Assembly: GCF_963678975.1 (NCBI RefSeq)
Contig: NC_089275.1
Span: forward strand, 14,787,682-14,851,681
Length of the DNA: 64,000 nucleotides
Origin: Dysidea avara
Taxonomy: Eukaryota > Porifera > Demospongiae > Dictyoceratida > Dysideidae
Reading direction: 5' to 3'
The notes under the pieces were generated by a model, which was given only the letters and a program-made list of their open reading frames with translations, was not told the origin of the DNA and made no database searches. Within the stretch, counting starts at the first letter, position 1. Each line of letters opens with the position of its first letter. Below, piece after piece: positions 46,931 through 58,642 of the stretch. The position numbers and the translations under genes were made by a program.

Positions 46931-47603
46931 ATGAAAGATGAAGACACCCATTCCTGGATTGATGAATTACACTTCATGGATGGGGACAAAGTCGGGTGAT
47001 TGGATTAATGTTGCAATTATCAATGCTAACCAATATAATATTGAACAAGTAGTTCAACCAAAATTTCAAGATGTTGGCTATTGAGTTATTTGATTGTTGA
47101 AAGTGCTTTCACTCAAGTTATACATGACAGTAACAGAAATCACTGGGTAACAATTAGTAACTCAACCAGAAAGATGTGTTGGTTTTTGACAGTATGTTTT
47201 CTTGTGACAACTAATGCAAATGGCCTGTTTACTGCGCACCAGCAATCAGAATTTACCCTGAACTTTGTAGATGTTCATAAACAGACTGGAAATAATGATT
47301 GTGGTTTTTTTAGCATTGCATATGCAGTGCTCCTGTGTTTAGGTGAAAACCCTGGAACATTAGTATTTGACTATCCTAAGATGTGTAGCCATCTCTCATC
47401 TTGTATAATATTGAACAACAATGTTAACGTTTTTCTCTGTTACCAATCAGAGGCAAAAGAAGAAAAATCTGAAAATTATATAAATTGAATAAGCGAAGGC
47501 TTATATAATGCCACGTCAACCTCCAATGACATGCTGTTTGGAGTGTTCAGAATGGTACCATGGAGATATATGCATTTCTCCAGTTTCAGTTGAAGCACCT
47601 TAG
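46931..47603 (+). pseudogene. Ulp1-type cysteine protease plus PHD-like finger, decayed
   Basis: Pieces in three frames: SWIDELHF (usually WL-D-H) after an ATG and before a TGA; VIHDSNRNHWVTISN with the His-Trp of the active site; FVDVHKQTGNNDCGFFSIAY with the Gln and the Asp-Cys-Gly around the catalytic Cys; then, frame-shifted, TCCLECSEWYHGDICISP, a Cys-x-x-Cys ... Trp-Tyr-His ... Cys pattern of a PHD-like zinc finger. The order protease then finger is known from transposon-linked and lineage-expanded C48-family proteins of invertebrates. With a stop, at least one frame change and no start context, this copy is dead. Whether it came from a transposon or a host gene cannot be told here. Confidence 0.7.
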
Positions 47604-48534
47604 GCAAGAATGTACACTGGAGTTTTCAAAGCTGTGTTGAAACTAGTTAGTGTTTAGTAATTGTTACCTTGTAGTCTATAGTTGTACCATTTATTTGCTG
47701 TACTGCTTTTAATTTAGTTGTGTTAATTTACTGTATCAAGACACACGGTAGTGTGTCGTGTGGCCAAGAAGCCGGCGCGCAACTCCGTGAGTATATTGAC
47801 AGGAAGAAAGAAAACGCAATTTTCGCACCTCCGTAGCTCTGTGCTGCCTTGATGAAACAAGACAACTTTTGCTATGTACATTTCCTCCAACTTCAGTACT
47901 CCACATTCCAGATTTGAGCGAAATCGCTTAAGGAATTCCTGAGATATGCGACTTCAAAAATTGGCTTAGTTTCTTCGTTTTTTTTCTTCTTATTTTTCTT
48001 CCTCTTTTCGCACACTTACAAAAACTGCTATAAAACGCGAACGCGTTATCAGATTGCCTTGAAATTTGGCACACAGAAGGGGGGTATAAAGGCGCATCTC
48101 GGTACCAACTTTGGCTGGAACACCATAAATAGGCAAAGAGTTATGAGCGATTATGCACGAAAAATAACACCAATATGTTGTCACGCCTACAGGGTAAACC
48201 GCGTATGGGAAGAAGCTGAAAATCGGTGGGTGAATAGGTTAACTATTGAACCTCAAACCTTTTGTGGTTTGAAAGAAATCGAGCTAAAAACCAGGAAGAT
48301 ACAGCGAAAAAATCAACAGTGTGTAACAATTACGCAATCGAGATTAGCTAATTTTTTTATTTTATTATTATTATTATTATTATGCTTGCCACGCCTACCA
48401 GATAAACCACTTGGGGTAATGCTTTGAAAATCGCTGTACAGATGGAGTTATCATCTTAGAAAGGCTCTTCAATGGTGTAGAAGAATCAGACTTAAAGCCA
48501 CGGAGTTATAACACGAAATCCAACTTGGTGTAGC

Positions 48535-51205
48535 AAGTGCGAGATCGAGATACTCTAATAGAGCAGTCATCCTAATAGAGCAGTCACCCTGAACAGAATT
48601 CAAGAGATCAGTTAGAAATAAGTAACCTGTATAGAGATCAGCTACAAACAAATCACCCTGTAGAGAGTTCAGCTACAAACAATTCATCCTGTTCAGACAT
48701 CAGTTAGAAGAAGTTTTCTTGTAGAGAGTTCAGTTACAAACAAATCACCTTGTAGAGAGATCAGCTAGAAGATGTCACCTTGTAGATAGTTCAGTTACAA
48801 AGAAACCATCATGTAGAGAATTCAGATACAAACTAGTGACCCTGTAGATACATCAGCTAGAAGAAGTTACCTTGTAGAGAGTTCAGCTACAAAGAAACCA
48901 TTCTGTAAAGAGCTCAGCTGCAAACAAATCACCTATACAGAATTCAGCTACAAACAAATCACCCTGTAGAGAGATCAGCTAGAAGAAGTTACCTTGTAGA
49001 TAGTTCAGCTACAAACAAATCATCCAGTAGAGAGATCAGCTAGAAGAAGTTACCTTGTAGATAGTTCAGCTACAAACAATTCACCCTGTACAGAGCTCAG
49101 TTAAAAAAGGTTTCCTTGTAGAAAGTTCAGCTACAAACAAATCACCCTGTAGAGAGATAAGTAAGAAGAAGTTACCTTGTAGATCGTTCAGCTACAAACA
49201 ATTCACCCTGTAAAGAGATCAGCTAGAAGAAGTTACCTTGTAGAGAGTTCAGCTACAAAGAAACCATCATGTAGAGAATTCAGCCGCAAACAAATCATGT
49301 ATAGAGAGTTCAGCTACAAACAAATCTCCCTGTAGAGAGATCAGCTAGAAGAAGTTACCTTGTAGAGAGTTCAGCTACAAAGAAACCATCATGTAGAGAA
49401 TTCAGCTGCAAACAAATCATGTATAGAGAGTTCAGCTACAAACAAATCTCCCTGTAGAGAGATCAGCTAGAAGAAGTTTCCTTGTAGAGAGTTCTGCTAC
49501 AAACAAATCATCCTGTAGAAAGATCAGCTAGAAGAAATCACCTTGTAGAGAGTTCAGCTACAAAGAAACAATCATGTGACAGTTCAGCTACAAACAAATT
49601 GTCCTGTAGAGAGATCAGCTAGAAGAAGTTACCTTGTAGAGAGTTCAGCTATAAAGAAACCATCATGTAGATAGTTCAGCTACAAACAAATCACCCTGTA
49701 GAAAGATCAGCTATAGAAGAAATCACCTTGTAGAGAGTTCAGCTACAAAGAATCTATCATGTAGAGAGTTCAACTACAAACAAATCACCCTGTAGAAATA
49801 TCAGCTATAGAAGAAATCACCTTGTAGAGAGTTCAGCTACAAAGAAACCATCATGTAGAGAGTTCAACTACAAACAAATCGGCCTGTAGAGAGATCAGCT
49901 AGAAGAAATTACCTTGTAGAGAGTTCAGCTACAAAGAAACCATCATGTAGAGAGTTCAGCTGCAAACAAATCACCTACAGAGAGTCAAGCTACAAACAAA
50001 TCTCCCTGTAGAGAGATCAGCTAGAAGAAGTCACCTTGCAGGGAGTTCAGTTACAAAGAAATAAACCATGTAGAGAGTTCAGCTGCAAAAAAAATCACCT
50101 GGAGAGAGTTCAGCTAGAAACAAGTCACCCTGTAGAGAGATCAGCTAGAAGAAGTTACCTTGTAGGGATTTCAGCTAGAAACAAGTCACCTTGTAGAGAA
50201 TTCAGCTAGAAGACGTCACATTGTAGAGAGTTCAGCTACAAAGAAACCACCATTTAGAGAGTTCAGCTGCAAACAAATCACCCAGTAGAAAGTTCAGCTA
50301 TGAACAGATCACCCTGTTGAGAGTTCAGTTAGAAACAAGGAATCCTGTAGAGAGATCACCTAGAAGTATCGCCTTGTAGAGAGTTCAGCTACAAACAAAT
50401 CACCTGTAGAGAGTTCAGCTACAAACGAATCACCCTGTAGAGAGATCAGCTAGAAGAAGTTACCTTGTAGGGATTTCAGCTACAAACAAGTCACCCTGTA
50501 GACAGTTCAGCTACAAAGAAACCATTCTGTAAAGAGCTCAGCTGCAAACAAATCACTTGTACAGAATTCAGCTACAAACAAATCACCCTGTAGAGAGATC
50601 AGCTAGAAGAAATTACCTTGTAGATAGTTCAGCTACAAACAAATCACCCTGTAGAAAGATCAGTTAGAAGAAATTACCTTGGAGAAAGTTCAGCTACAAA
50701 GAAACCATTTTGTAAAGAGCTCAGCTGCAAACAAATCACCTGTACAGAATTCAACTACGAACAAATCACCCTGTAGAGAGATCAGCTATAAGACGTTACC
50801 TTGTAGATAGTTCAGCTACAAACAAATCTCCCTGTAGAGAGATCAGCTAGAAGAAGTTACCTTGTAGAGAGTTCAGCTATAAAGAAACCATCATGTAGAG
50901 AGTTCAGCTGCAAAGAAATCACCCTGTAGAAAATTCTGCCAGAAACGAATTGCCCTGTAGAAAGATCAGTTAGAAGAAGTTACCTTTTAGAGAGTTCAGC
51001 TACAAAGAAACCACCACTTAGAGAGTTCAGCTGCAAACAAATCACCCAGTAGAAAGTTCAGCTATAAACACATCACCCTGTAGAGAGATCAGCTAGAAGA
51101 AGTTACCTTGTAGATCGTTCAGCTACAAACAATTCACCCTGTAGAGAGAGCAATTAGAAGAAGTCACCTTGTAGAGTGTTCAGTTACAAAGAAACCACCA
51201 TGGAG
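48535..51205 (+). repeat. 61-bp minisatellite array (2.7 kb)
   Basis: More than 40 units made of two half-units: ACCTTGTAGAGAGTTCAGCT-ACAAACAAATC and ACCCTGTAGAGAGATCAGCT-AGAAGAAGTT. The half-units differ mainly at TTCAGCTACAAA versus ATCAGCTAGAAG. Single half-units and 4-10 bp deletions occur. It ends next to the MITE at 51219. Confidence 0.95.
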
Positions 51206-51218
51206 ATTTCTGTAATCA

Positions 51219-51466
51219 ATATATGTGACCAGATTTGCGAAAAGGTGTCTTCCACACACATTCAATTCCGTAAACGGTGGAGACCATAACTCAGTGTTCA
51301 AGTAACATATTAACCTGAAAATTTCACCATGTATTCAGCTATAGTGGTGCTCACCACCGCCCAAATATCAAGGCAATAGCTCTTTCCAATCTGAAGTTAT
51401 CAATTGTCAAAATTGGCAAATTTGATGTGTGTGGAAGACCCCTTTTCGCAAATCCGGTCACATATG
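51219..51466. mobile_element. TATGTGACC-family MITE, copy 4
   Basis: Left ATATGTGACCAGATTTGCG and right inverse CATATGTGACCGGATTTGCG, with inner arms sharing AAAAGG-GTCTTCCACACACA. About 248 bp, non-coding; inserted between the minisatellite and the right TIR of the foldback element. Confidence 0.85.
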
Positions 51467-52854
51467 TATTATACAGTATACATAATTTGTACATTTACTG
51501 ATAAAATATTTAAAGTACATCTACTTCATCCCTGTTTGCTACACGTAGTTGGCTTTAGAATCATAACTCAGTGGTTTGTAATCCGATTCTTCTGTACTAC
51601 TGCAAGGACTTTCTATGAATATTATTCCAGCTATACACCGATTTTCAGCTCATTGCCCTAAGCGGTTTGCCTAGTACGCGTGAAAACTAATACTTTTTTA
51701 TTCATAAAAATCGATCACGTAATTGTGACACAGGTTGGGTTTTGTGTCATATCTCCGTGGTCTTTATCTCGATTCCTTTCAAACTACCAAAAAGCACTCC
51801 TACGATGGCTACTCCATCTACATAGCAATTTTCAACTCATTCCATGAAGCGGTTTACCCTGTAGGCGTGACAACAAATCGATCTTGTTTTACGAGAATAA
51901 TCGGTCATAACTCCTGAACCATTCATCGGATTTGTACCAACTTTGATGCTAGGATTCGCCGTTGGACTCCCTTTCTGTGTGCCAAATTTCATGGCGATCG
52001 GAGTACGCGTTTGCTTGTTATAGCAATTTTTGCAAGTGTGCGAAAAGACGAAGAAGAAAAAAAAACGAAGAAAAAAAACGAAACTTTGGCTGCTCGTATC
52101 TCGGAAATGATTGAAGCGATTTCCTTCAAATTTGGAATGTAGACTCCTCTGGCTGGCGGGCAACTGTGTAGCAAATTTGGTTCCAATCGGATAAGTAATC
52201 ACTGAGATACAAAGGTGTGAAAATGACGTTTTCGTTCTTCCTGTCAATATACTCACGGGTGTGGCGCGCCAGCTCCTTGGGCCGCACGACACACTACCGT
52301 GTGTCTTGATACTGTGAATCATGTGTATCAGCTCATATAGGCATAGCACACTAAGCACACAATAGGTAACTGGGTGGGTTAGGAGCAGAAATCAAGATAC
52401 TCTAATAGAGCAGTCATGCATATTATCCTAATAAAACACTGTTTATCTAGAGTTGCTGACTCCAATTACATGCACCCTTACTATAGAGGTTCTTTGGAGA
52501 TGGCACTCCACATGCCAGCAGTGTGTATATTCTCACAACGCTGTATACATATATATAGTGGCCTAGAAGCTATATACTACTAGCTTTCTAACTTTGTTTT
52601 TATTACAGCTCAGTAATATAGCTAGCTACTTGAGCTTCCAATGAAACTCTTTAGCATAAACTCCATCTTGCAAATTCAATATCAGAAACTCAAATTTTTC
52701 TTCGGAACTATAACCTTTGGCTATCATCAATAGACCTTAATTGTACTACTATCATGTTTTAGTCCAGTAGCTATGCTTACAGTGTTATATAAAATGTGCA
52801 AATTTCAGTCAAAATTGCCACCAATTTCAATCTCAGAATGCTAAATTCTCAAAA

Positions 52855-53035
52855 ACACCCCCTAGAAAGCTCGTGCTTCGCACTTCGCTGAGTGTGCTTC
52901 ACACACTGTTAAGTTGCCTCTTTTAGTATGCCCCCCTTTAGCAAAATCCTACATCTGTCCCTGCTAATATGTAAAAGGCAGTAACATATTGTTAGTAGGA
53001 AACCCCATCTTCAAAATCCTAGATACGCCCCTGGA
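52855..53035 (-). repeat. Dispersed repeat, copy 2 (inverted, degenerate)
   Basis: On the minus strand: GGACAGATGTAGGATTTTGC followed by TAAAGGGGGGCATAC, CGAAGTGCGAAGC and TTTCTAGGGGG; the related CAGGGGCGTATCTAGGATTTT lies at about 53014-53034. It abuts the left breakpoint of the TSP1-repeat pseudogene. Confidence 0.6.
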
Positions 53036-53039
53036 CATA

Positions 53040-56000
53040 GAAATGTTACTTGTATAAACCAGTATGGAGATGAGGTTGATCAAAGCTTTTGTGTATCAGT
53101 TTTTAAACCACACAACTTTGTATCTGAAACTTGTGAAATGCCTTGTGAGTGTGTGGTATCAGGATGGTCTTTGTGGCCAGAATGTTTATTAAATTATGAT
53201 AGTAAGAGTTTTGAACAGGTTAGAACAAGATTCATTATAAACTATCCACCACCTTCAAATACTCATGGGGTGCTGTGTCCTGAACTAACAGAAACAAGGT
53301 CCTACTCAATCTTGTATAACTTGACATGGGTTACATCCAGTTGTGGTCTAGCTGTACCCCATATGACCAGAGCTCAAAATGTGGTGAAGGATACAAACAC
53401 AGACATGTGTACTGCCAAAAGTCATTTGGAAACCATACCGAGTATGTGAATCATACAGAATGCAAAACTTTATTGGATTCTCCACCAATTGCTCTTGTAT
53501 CTTAATGTAAACTGAAACATGGCCACCTGAGCCAGTGTACTGCATGGAGTCAATGTATCACTTTCCATAACTGTAGCTTAAGCAGTAAATCTGGCTATTG
53601 ATTCAGAGAGAAACTTTCACACCACATACCAGATGAGTTTCCATGTTCTCACAGTAAAGAGTTGCAATACTGTATGCCTGATGAGTGTCCCTATCCAAAA
53701 TGGAGTGTACAAAATACATCGTCTTGTTTCTTGACTTATAATAAAACACGTGGTTAAGGATTTGCTACCAGACAATTACATTGCAAAAAAGTCATAGTTG
53801 CAAAGGATGAGTGTCTTGATGAAAAGCCACCAAGTAATGTCCCTTGCAATATACCACCGTGTTCTGATGATTGTGTTGTTAGTGAGTGGACTATATGGCC
53901 CTCATGTCATACTGGAGGAATGAGGGAAAGAACTAGACATGTACTTGACTGTGGGATATACAATTGCACATCAACACAGCTTCAACAAGCTGAAGTATGC
54001 AATAAAGACCAGAACTGTATAATTTATAAAATAGATTATAGTCAGTGGGATGAATGCAGTAGCAATGTGTCTACTACTTATTGCAGTACTAGTGTACAAA
54101 CACGTAATGTAACATGCATGCTTGGGAACACCACGATGCCAATAGAAGAGTGCTCGAGTTATTCTATGGAGAGCACTGCAAGAGAGTGTAAAGTGAATGC
54201 ATTAAACGTAACTGGTATTACGGACCTTGTTCAGAAACTTGTGGTAGTGATGGTTGTTGACCAAAGTATCATACCATACTCTGGCAAGAAGCTGATGGAG
54301 TTTGTAATGATGTCAACAGTAATGGAATGGAAGTTGTACTTGAGCAGTGTCATCATGTCAAAGTTATGTATGGGTTAATGGTGAATGGTCAGATTGTTAC
54401 TTAACCAACCATGAAATTTGTGGAATAGGATACAAGAATAGAACAGTGACTTGTCCCACTACTGATCATGTAGTAGGGGATTCCTATTGCCTAGAAAAGA
54501 AGCCTGCTTACTTCAAGCATTGCATCATGCCATGTAATGACAAACATGTGCTTATAAATTGGTCAAAATTTGGTCCATGTTCTAAATCATGTGGATACTC
54601 ACCTGGCATCAGAACTAGAGAAAGACATGCAATTCTACCTGTGGGTGTCACAGGATCTTTCACTGAAAACTGTCCAGAATTGATAAACCAACAATTATAT
54701 CAAGAACAAACATGTCTAGTACCACAGTGTTCCAGTTATCATTGGATTGTATGAAATGGAGTTCCTGTATTGTAAATAACAGCAAAAAATTAACAGGCAT
54801 TAAGATCAGAACAGTTAGTTGTGTCAATGCCATCAGTAAAACAAATTATGTTGTCAATAATTCAGTGTGTGGTACATCCCCTCCCATTCCAATCAGCATT
54901 ATCCACTGTTATGTCAAACTTCCTATTGATCGCAAATACAAGGTCTCTGAATGGCAAAAACATGAGCCTTATTCAACATCATGTGGTTTTGGAACTACTA
55001 CTAGATATAGAACTGCATTGCAACAACCCAATTCTTTACTAAAATTATGTCCTCCTCTGGAAGAGACAACTACTTGTATAAACAAATCATGTGTTGAAAT
55101 TATACCTGGGGAATGGACTGCATGTACTGTTACTAATGCCACAAACACTAATGAATATTGTGGACATGGAAAAATGTTTCAAAATTACTCTTGCTATGTA
55201 GATGGCAGCCACATGACATTACTTCCTGTAACAATTCTAATACATTTATGGCATCAAAGGATTGTTATCTACCATGTACAGGTGACTGTGTACTGTCAGA
55301 ATGGAGTGAAGATGATAGTAATTGTTCAGAGTGTAGTAGCAGTGCGTCTTGTAACAGAATGCTTACTAGGCAAATTCTGAGGCATCCATTTCCTACAGGG
55401 AGACAATGTGAACCCTTCACTAAACCAGAACCATGCCCTGAATCTCAGTACTACTGGTATACTGGTTTGCGGTTGAGTTGTGTTCTGATTAATGACAGCC
55501 ACTTGTGTGGTAATGGACTGCGTAACAGAGTGGCAACTTGTACTCGTAAATCTGATAATAAAAGTGTTTCAGATCACTATTGCATAGATTTTATTTTCAC
55601 AACAAGAATTTTACAGCATTGCATGTCCAGTGGATTGCATTGTTTCAAAATTTGAGCCATGGTCCATCTGTAACTCATCCTGTGACATAGATGGCATACA
55701 AACACGTCAGAGACATACAGTATATTAATGAACTTGGCAGGCCTTGTCCTCATCTTCAATCTTGTGACATTAATGTCAGTCACTGTTACACTTATGACAT
55801 ACTGTAGTATACTCTGAATGGGACTCATGCAGATCTGGTACAGTTGGTAATTATTGTGACAGCATGATGGTGCACCGAACTGTTGACTGTGATGGGGCTT
55901 ACATACATTGTGACAATTGTGTAAGCAACACATTGCTACAAGTTGAAGATACTTGTTCAGTTGATTGTATAAAGAATAAATGGTGCAGATACAACCCATG

Positions 56001-56578
56001 GGCACTTAGTCCAGTTGTACATCCATTTCAACAAACAATATCTCTTTAGATTAAGAAAGTTATTGAACTACATACAATCAACATAAAATCATTGCTTAAG
56101 TGGTCAATATTAGTCCAATCACTGCATCGATCACCATAACAGCTTTCCATCATTAAGGTGGCAATTTGGCCCCTGGATAGGCAGAAGAGATATCTGGCCA
56201 TAAGAAATGAAACCATGGTACAAGACCAAGCTTGTGTTTCATCTCTACGACCATCAAATGTTTTATGTACTTTTCACTGCAGTAGGCCCATCATCTGTGA
56301 TGCCATTTCAGAATAATATTATTGTGAGATGGTTTAGAGCTAACAAATGGAAGACATTTACCTAGCTGTTCAAGGCTGTATGACAGATTCACATTGTCTG
56401 CTGGAAAATTTGCAATGCCTAAACTTTACTTGTGCCTGTACAACAGGATACAGAAAGTATGATAGTGGTAACTGTTTAAGGAGTATTTACCCCAATGTTA
56501 CCTCCATTGTGAAACCTACACCTTCCAAATCTACAGATCCAGTTGGTAAGTCACATAGCCAAAGGAATCTGTTGCTAT
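53040..56578 (+). pseudogene. Inverted, broken duplicate of the TSP1-repeat exon
   Basis: Collinear with the functional exon at 33885-37977 from HRNVTCIN (its third TSP1-type repeat) to the stalk (NVTSIVKPTPSKS) and the GTAAGT donor at about 56546. The 5' part with signal peptide and the first repeats is missing. Damage seen: a 2-bp TG insertion near 53343 after WVTSS; a stop in LVS-TAA near 53503; TGA at 53599-53601 where the working copy has Arg (GYRFRE); a TAA in place of the CGSGFAT region near 53755; further frame changes around 54205, 54740, 55240, 55600 and 56040-56100; several Cys and Trp lost. Sequence past the exon-intron border is also present, so this is a genomic duplicate, not a retrocopy. 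Confidence 0.92.
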
Positions 56579-58173
56579 AACACAGTCTATGTGTGAGTTT
56601 ATTGACTGTCATGAAAATCTGATTGAATTTTCTTTTGCAGAGAATACGTATGTTGTTAGAAATATCTTCCAATGTTCTTTCTGCTTATACTGGTTCACTC
56701 CAAATTGGAATTACATTGATAGTACACTTTATGGCTGCCAATGTAGTTATTTAGCTTAACCACCTTTATTAATACAGGACTTATGCTAACAAAAATGCCT
56801 TACTGCTGTTGATGTTCATATTATAGTGGTTTGTGTGTGTATATGTGCATGCATACGTGCATGCGTGCATGCATGTTATAAACACCACCTGACATGTAAA
56901 ATTTAGTGCTTGCTTTAGCCATGCTGCATATCTATCATGCTCTCATTAGTTGGTACATCTTCAGAGTTTAAACAACCTATTTTACTTCATCAGGGGCACT
57001 ATCCAAATCAATCACAAGCAGCATGATTTACTATAATAAAGCTACTAACATTGCTATATGTATCAACGGTACAGAGCTGAAATTTCCTGAAGAACTATTG
57101 ACTTGAAAATCACTGTCACGATCAGGTCAGATCTAGGATTTTCCAAGGGCGGTGCTAAGCTAGAGCCATCTAATACCATCTATAGTGGCCTGGAGGCTAA
57201 AAATGTGGCAACTGTTTGGTACAACTAGTAGTGCAGTGTGAGAAGCACACTTTATCTAGGGAGATCTGGGTGCAAGCCCTCTCAGGAAGATTTTGCAAGT
57301 GTAGCTTTCTGAGATCGAATCTGGTAATAATACTGACTGAACCTTATTAAATAAGCATTGTGAACCACTTTAACTAAGTGAAATATCAATGTAGCGTTCG
57401 TACAAAAGGCACAGCATAAATGTTGCAGTATAGTTTGAGTTCAAAATTGAAGTTCAAAGTATCTAGGGTTTGGTTTTTGTTCTTTATAGTTAAAGAATTT
57501 TAGTGATGAATGTTCTACTAGAGTAGTTTACTGTTCAAGTAGGGTATTTCAATGTTTAGCAGCTTTTAAAACAGTTTTACTATTCCTATAGAAGAAATTA
57601 GCTCTTCTCTTCTCACTCTTTATGTGTTTTCATTGCCCATGTATGCTTTAGATGCAATTGCACCTGTACTGTAACTTCTACTATCTTTCTAGCTATGCAT
57701 AGCACATAGTAAACTTTTGGAGGGGTATTTTAGCCCCATACCCCCCTAAACCCATCCTTGATGATTAAGAGGCAATATAGCAATCAGTTTAATGTACTAT
57801 AACATGGAAAGTAAGACAAAAGGAGCAAGAAATGAATGCATAACTGTAAAAAAAAATCATTTGCAAGCAAATAATATTATGTGAATATCCTTACTTAATA
57901 ATCTTCACACAACTAAACTTAGCTGTATATAATACTGTAACAGTGTACTTACTTGCCAAAATTTCCTAAAGTATGTGGCTTGCTATAGCTATTGGCTTTA
58001 AAACATCCCACATTGACAATAATTGTAGCATCGCAGTAGGCTTTGTACTATCTTATTTAAACACCATAAGTAAAAACAGAAAACACAATTTATGCAGATT
58101 TACAGATAAATGGAGTACAGACTATGTATTTGTATCAGAATATTCTACCAGTAGAGCTTTTGTGTGTTTCAAG
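56579..58173. other. Flank of the duplicate; no gene seen
   Basis: Follows the pseudogene donor. Holds a TGCATGCGTGCATG simple run near 56850 and a degenerate dispersed repeat at 57125-57310. No TM-exon counterpart of the receptor gene was recognised. Confidence 0.5.
57125..57310 (+). repeat. Dispersed repeat, copy 3 (degenerate)
   Basis: CAGATCTAGGATTTTCCAAG, GAGAAGCACACTTTATCTAG, GGAGATCTGGGTGCAAGCCC and CAGGAAGATTTTGC follow the order of the 7640-7815 copy. Confidence 0.5.
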
Positions 58174-58283
58174 GTCCTTCTGAATTAGCAGCAAATGTAC
58201 CTAGTGGTGATGTAGATCAAGGACAGCAAGGTCTCGAAGAAGTGAAGGGTTTTAACGGTCTCAAAGGGATAACCATCATACAG
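58174..58283 (+). pseudogene. Relic of a collagen exon
   Basis: Between an AAG acceptor and a CAG|GTGCGT donor, the frame reads PSELAANVPSGDVDQGQQG and KGFNGLKGITIIQ. It matches pieces of the collagen exon at 62267-62419 (GPSGVPG, DDGDEGQQGPKG, GINGITGLKG), but most glycines of the Gly-X-Y pattern are lost and it is about 43 bp shorter. It lies on the strand opposite to the intact gene. Confidence 0.55.
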
Positions 58284-58608
58284 GTGCGTAAAATTGAAAT
58301 TATAACTGTAATGTGATCTTCATGAAGTTCCCTAGGCCTTGTCTCACATTGTATAATTTCTTTATAAACATGTTTAGCAGTTTCATAATTATGTATTAAT
58401 CTTGTGGACAAAGCTATTTACTTTTCTACTAAAGGTAATTAAAGTTTCAGGTGGTTGTTCTATTGGAGTGCATTATTAACCTATGACATGGCTCGCATGC
58501 AGTTCTTAGAAATAATTTTATAGCTTCTGTTGACTGATTCTTAAAGTTGAGCTTCACTCGTCTCTTCTATCTACATGTATGTAGCGCCGTAAAATTACTA
58601 CAGTGTAA

Positions 58609-58642
58609 TACCAAGAGTTAATAATATTATTAACTCTTGGTA
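58609..58642. repeat. 34-bp perfect palindrome
   Basis: TACCAAGAGTTAATAAT followed by its exact inverse ATTATTAACTCTTGGTA, without a loop; imperfect pairing extends outward about 11 bp per side (CTACAGTGTAAT versus CTACAATGTATT). Confidence 0.95.

Larger units (their letters stand above)
47733..52312. mobile_element. 4.58-kb foldback element with long TIRs around a minisatellite
   Basis: Seen: outer ends GTATCAAGACACACGGTAGT and its exact inverse. The inverted similarity then continues for about 780 bp on each side (47733-48520 and 51545-52312), with shared blocks GTGAGTATATTGACAGGAAG, AAATTTGGCACACAGAA, TGTTGTCACGCCTACAGGGT and GAAGAATC. Arms differ by substitutions and small gaps. Between them lies a 2.7-kb tandem array and one MITE. 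No transposase. This is the build of Foldback-like elements, in which long TIRs enclose subrepeats. No clear target duplication at the ends. Confidence 0.8.
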
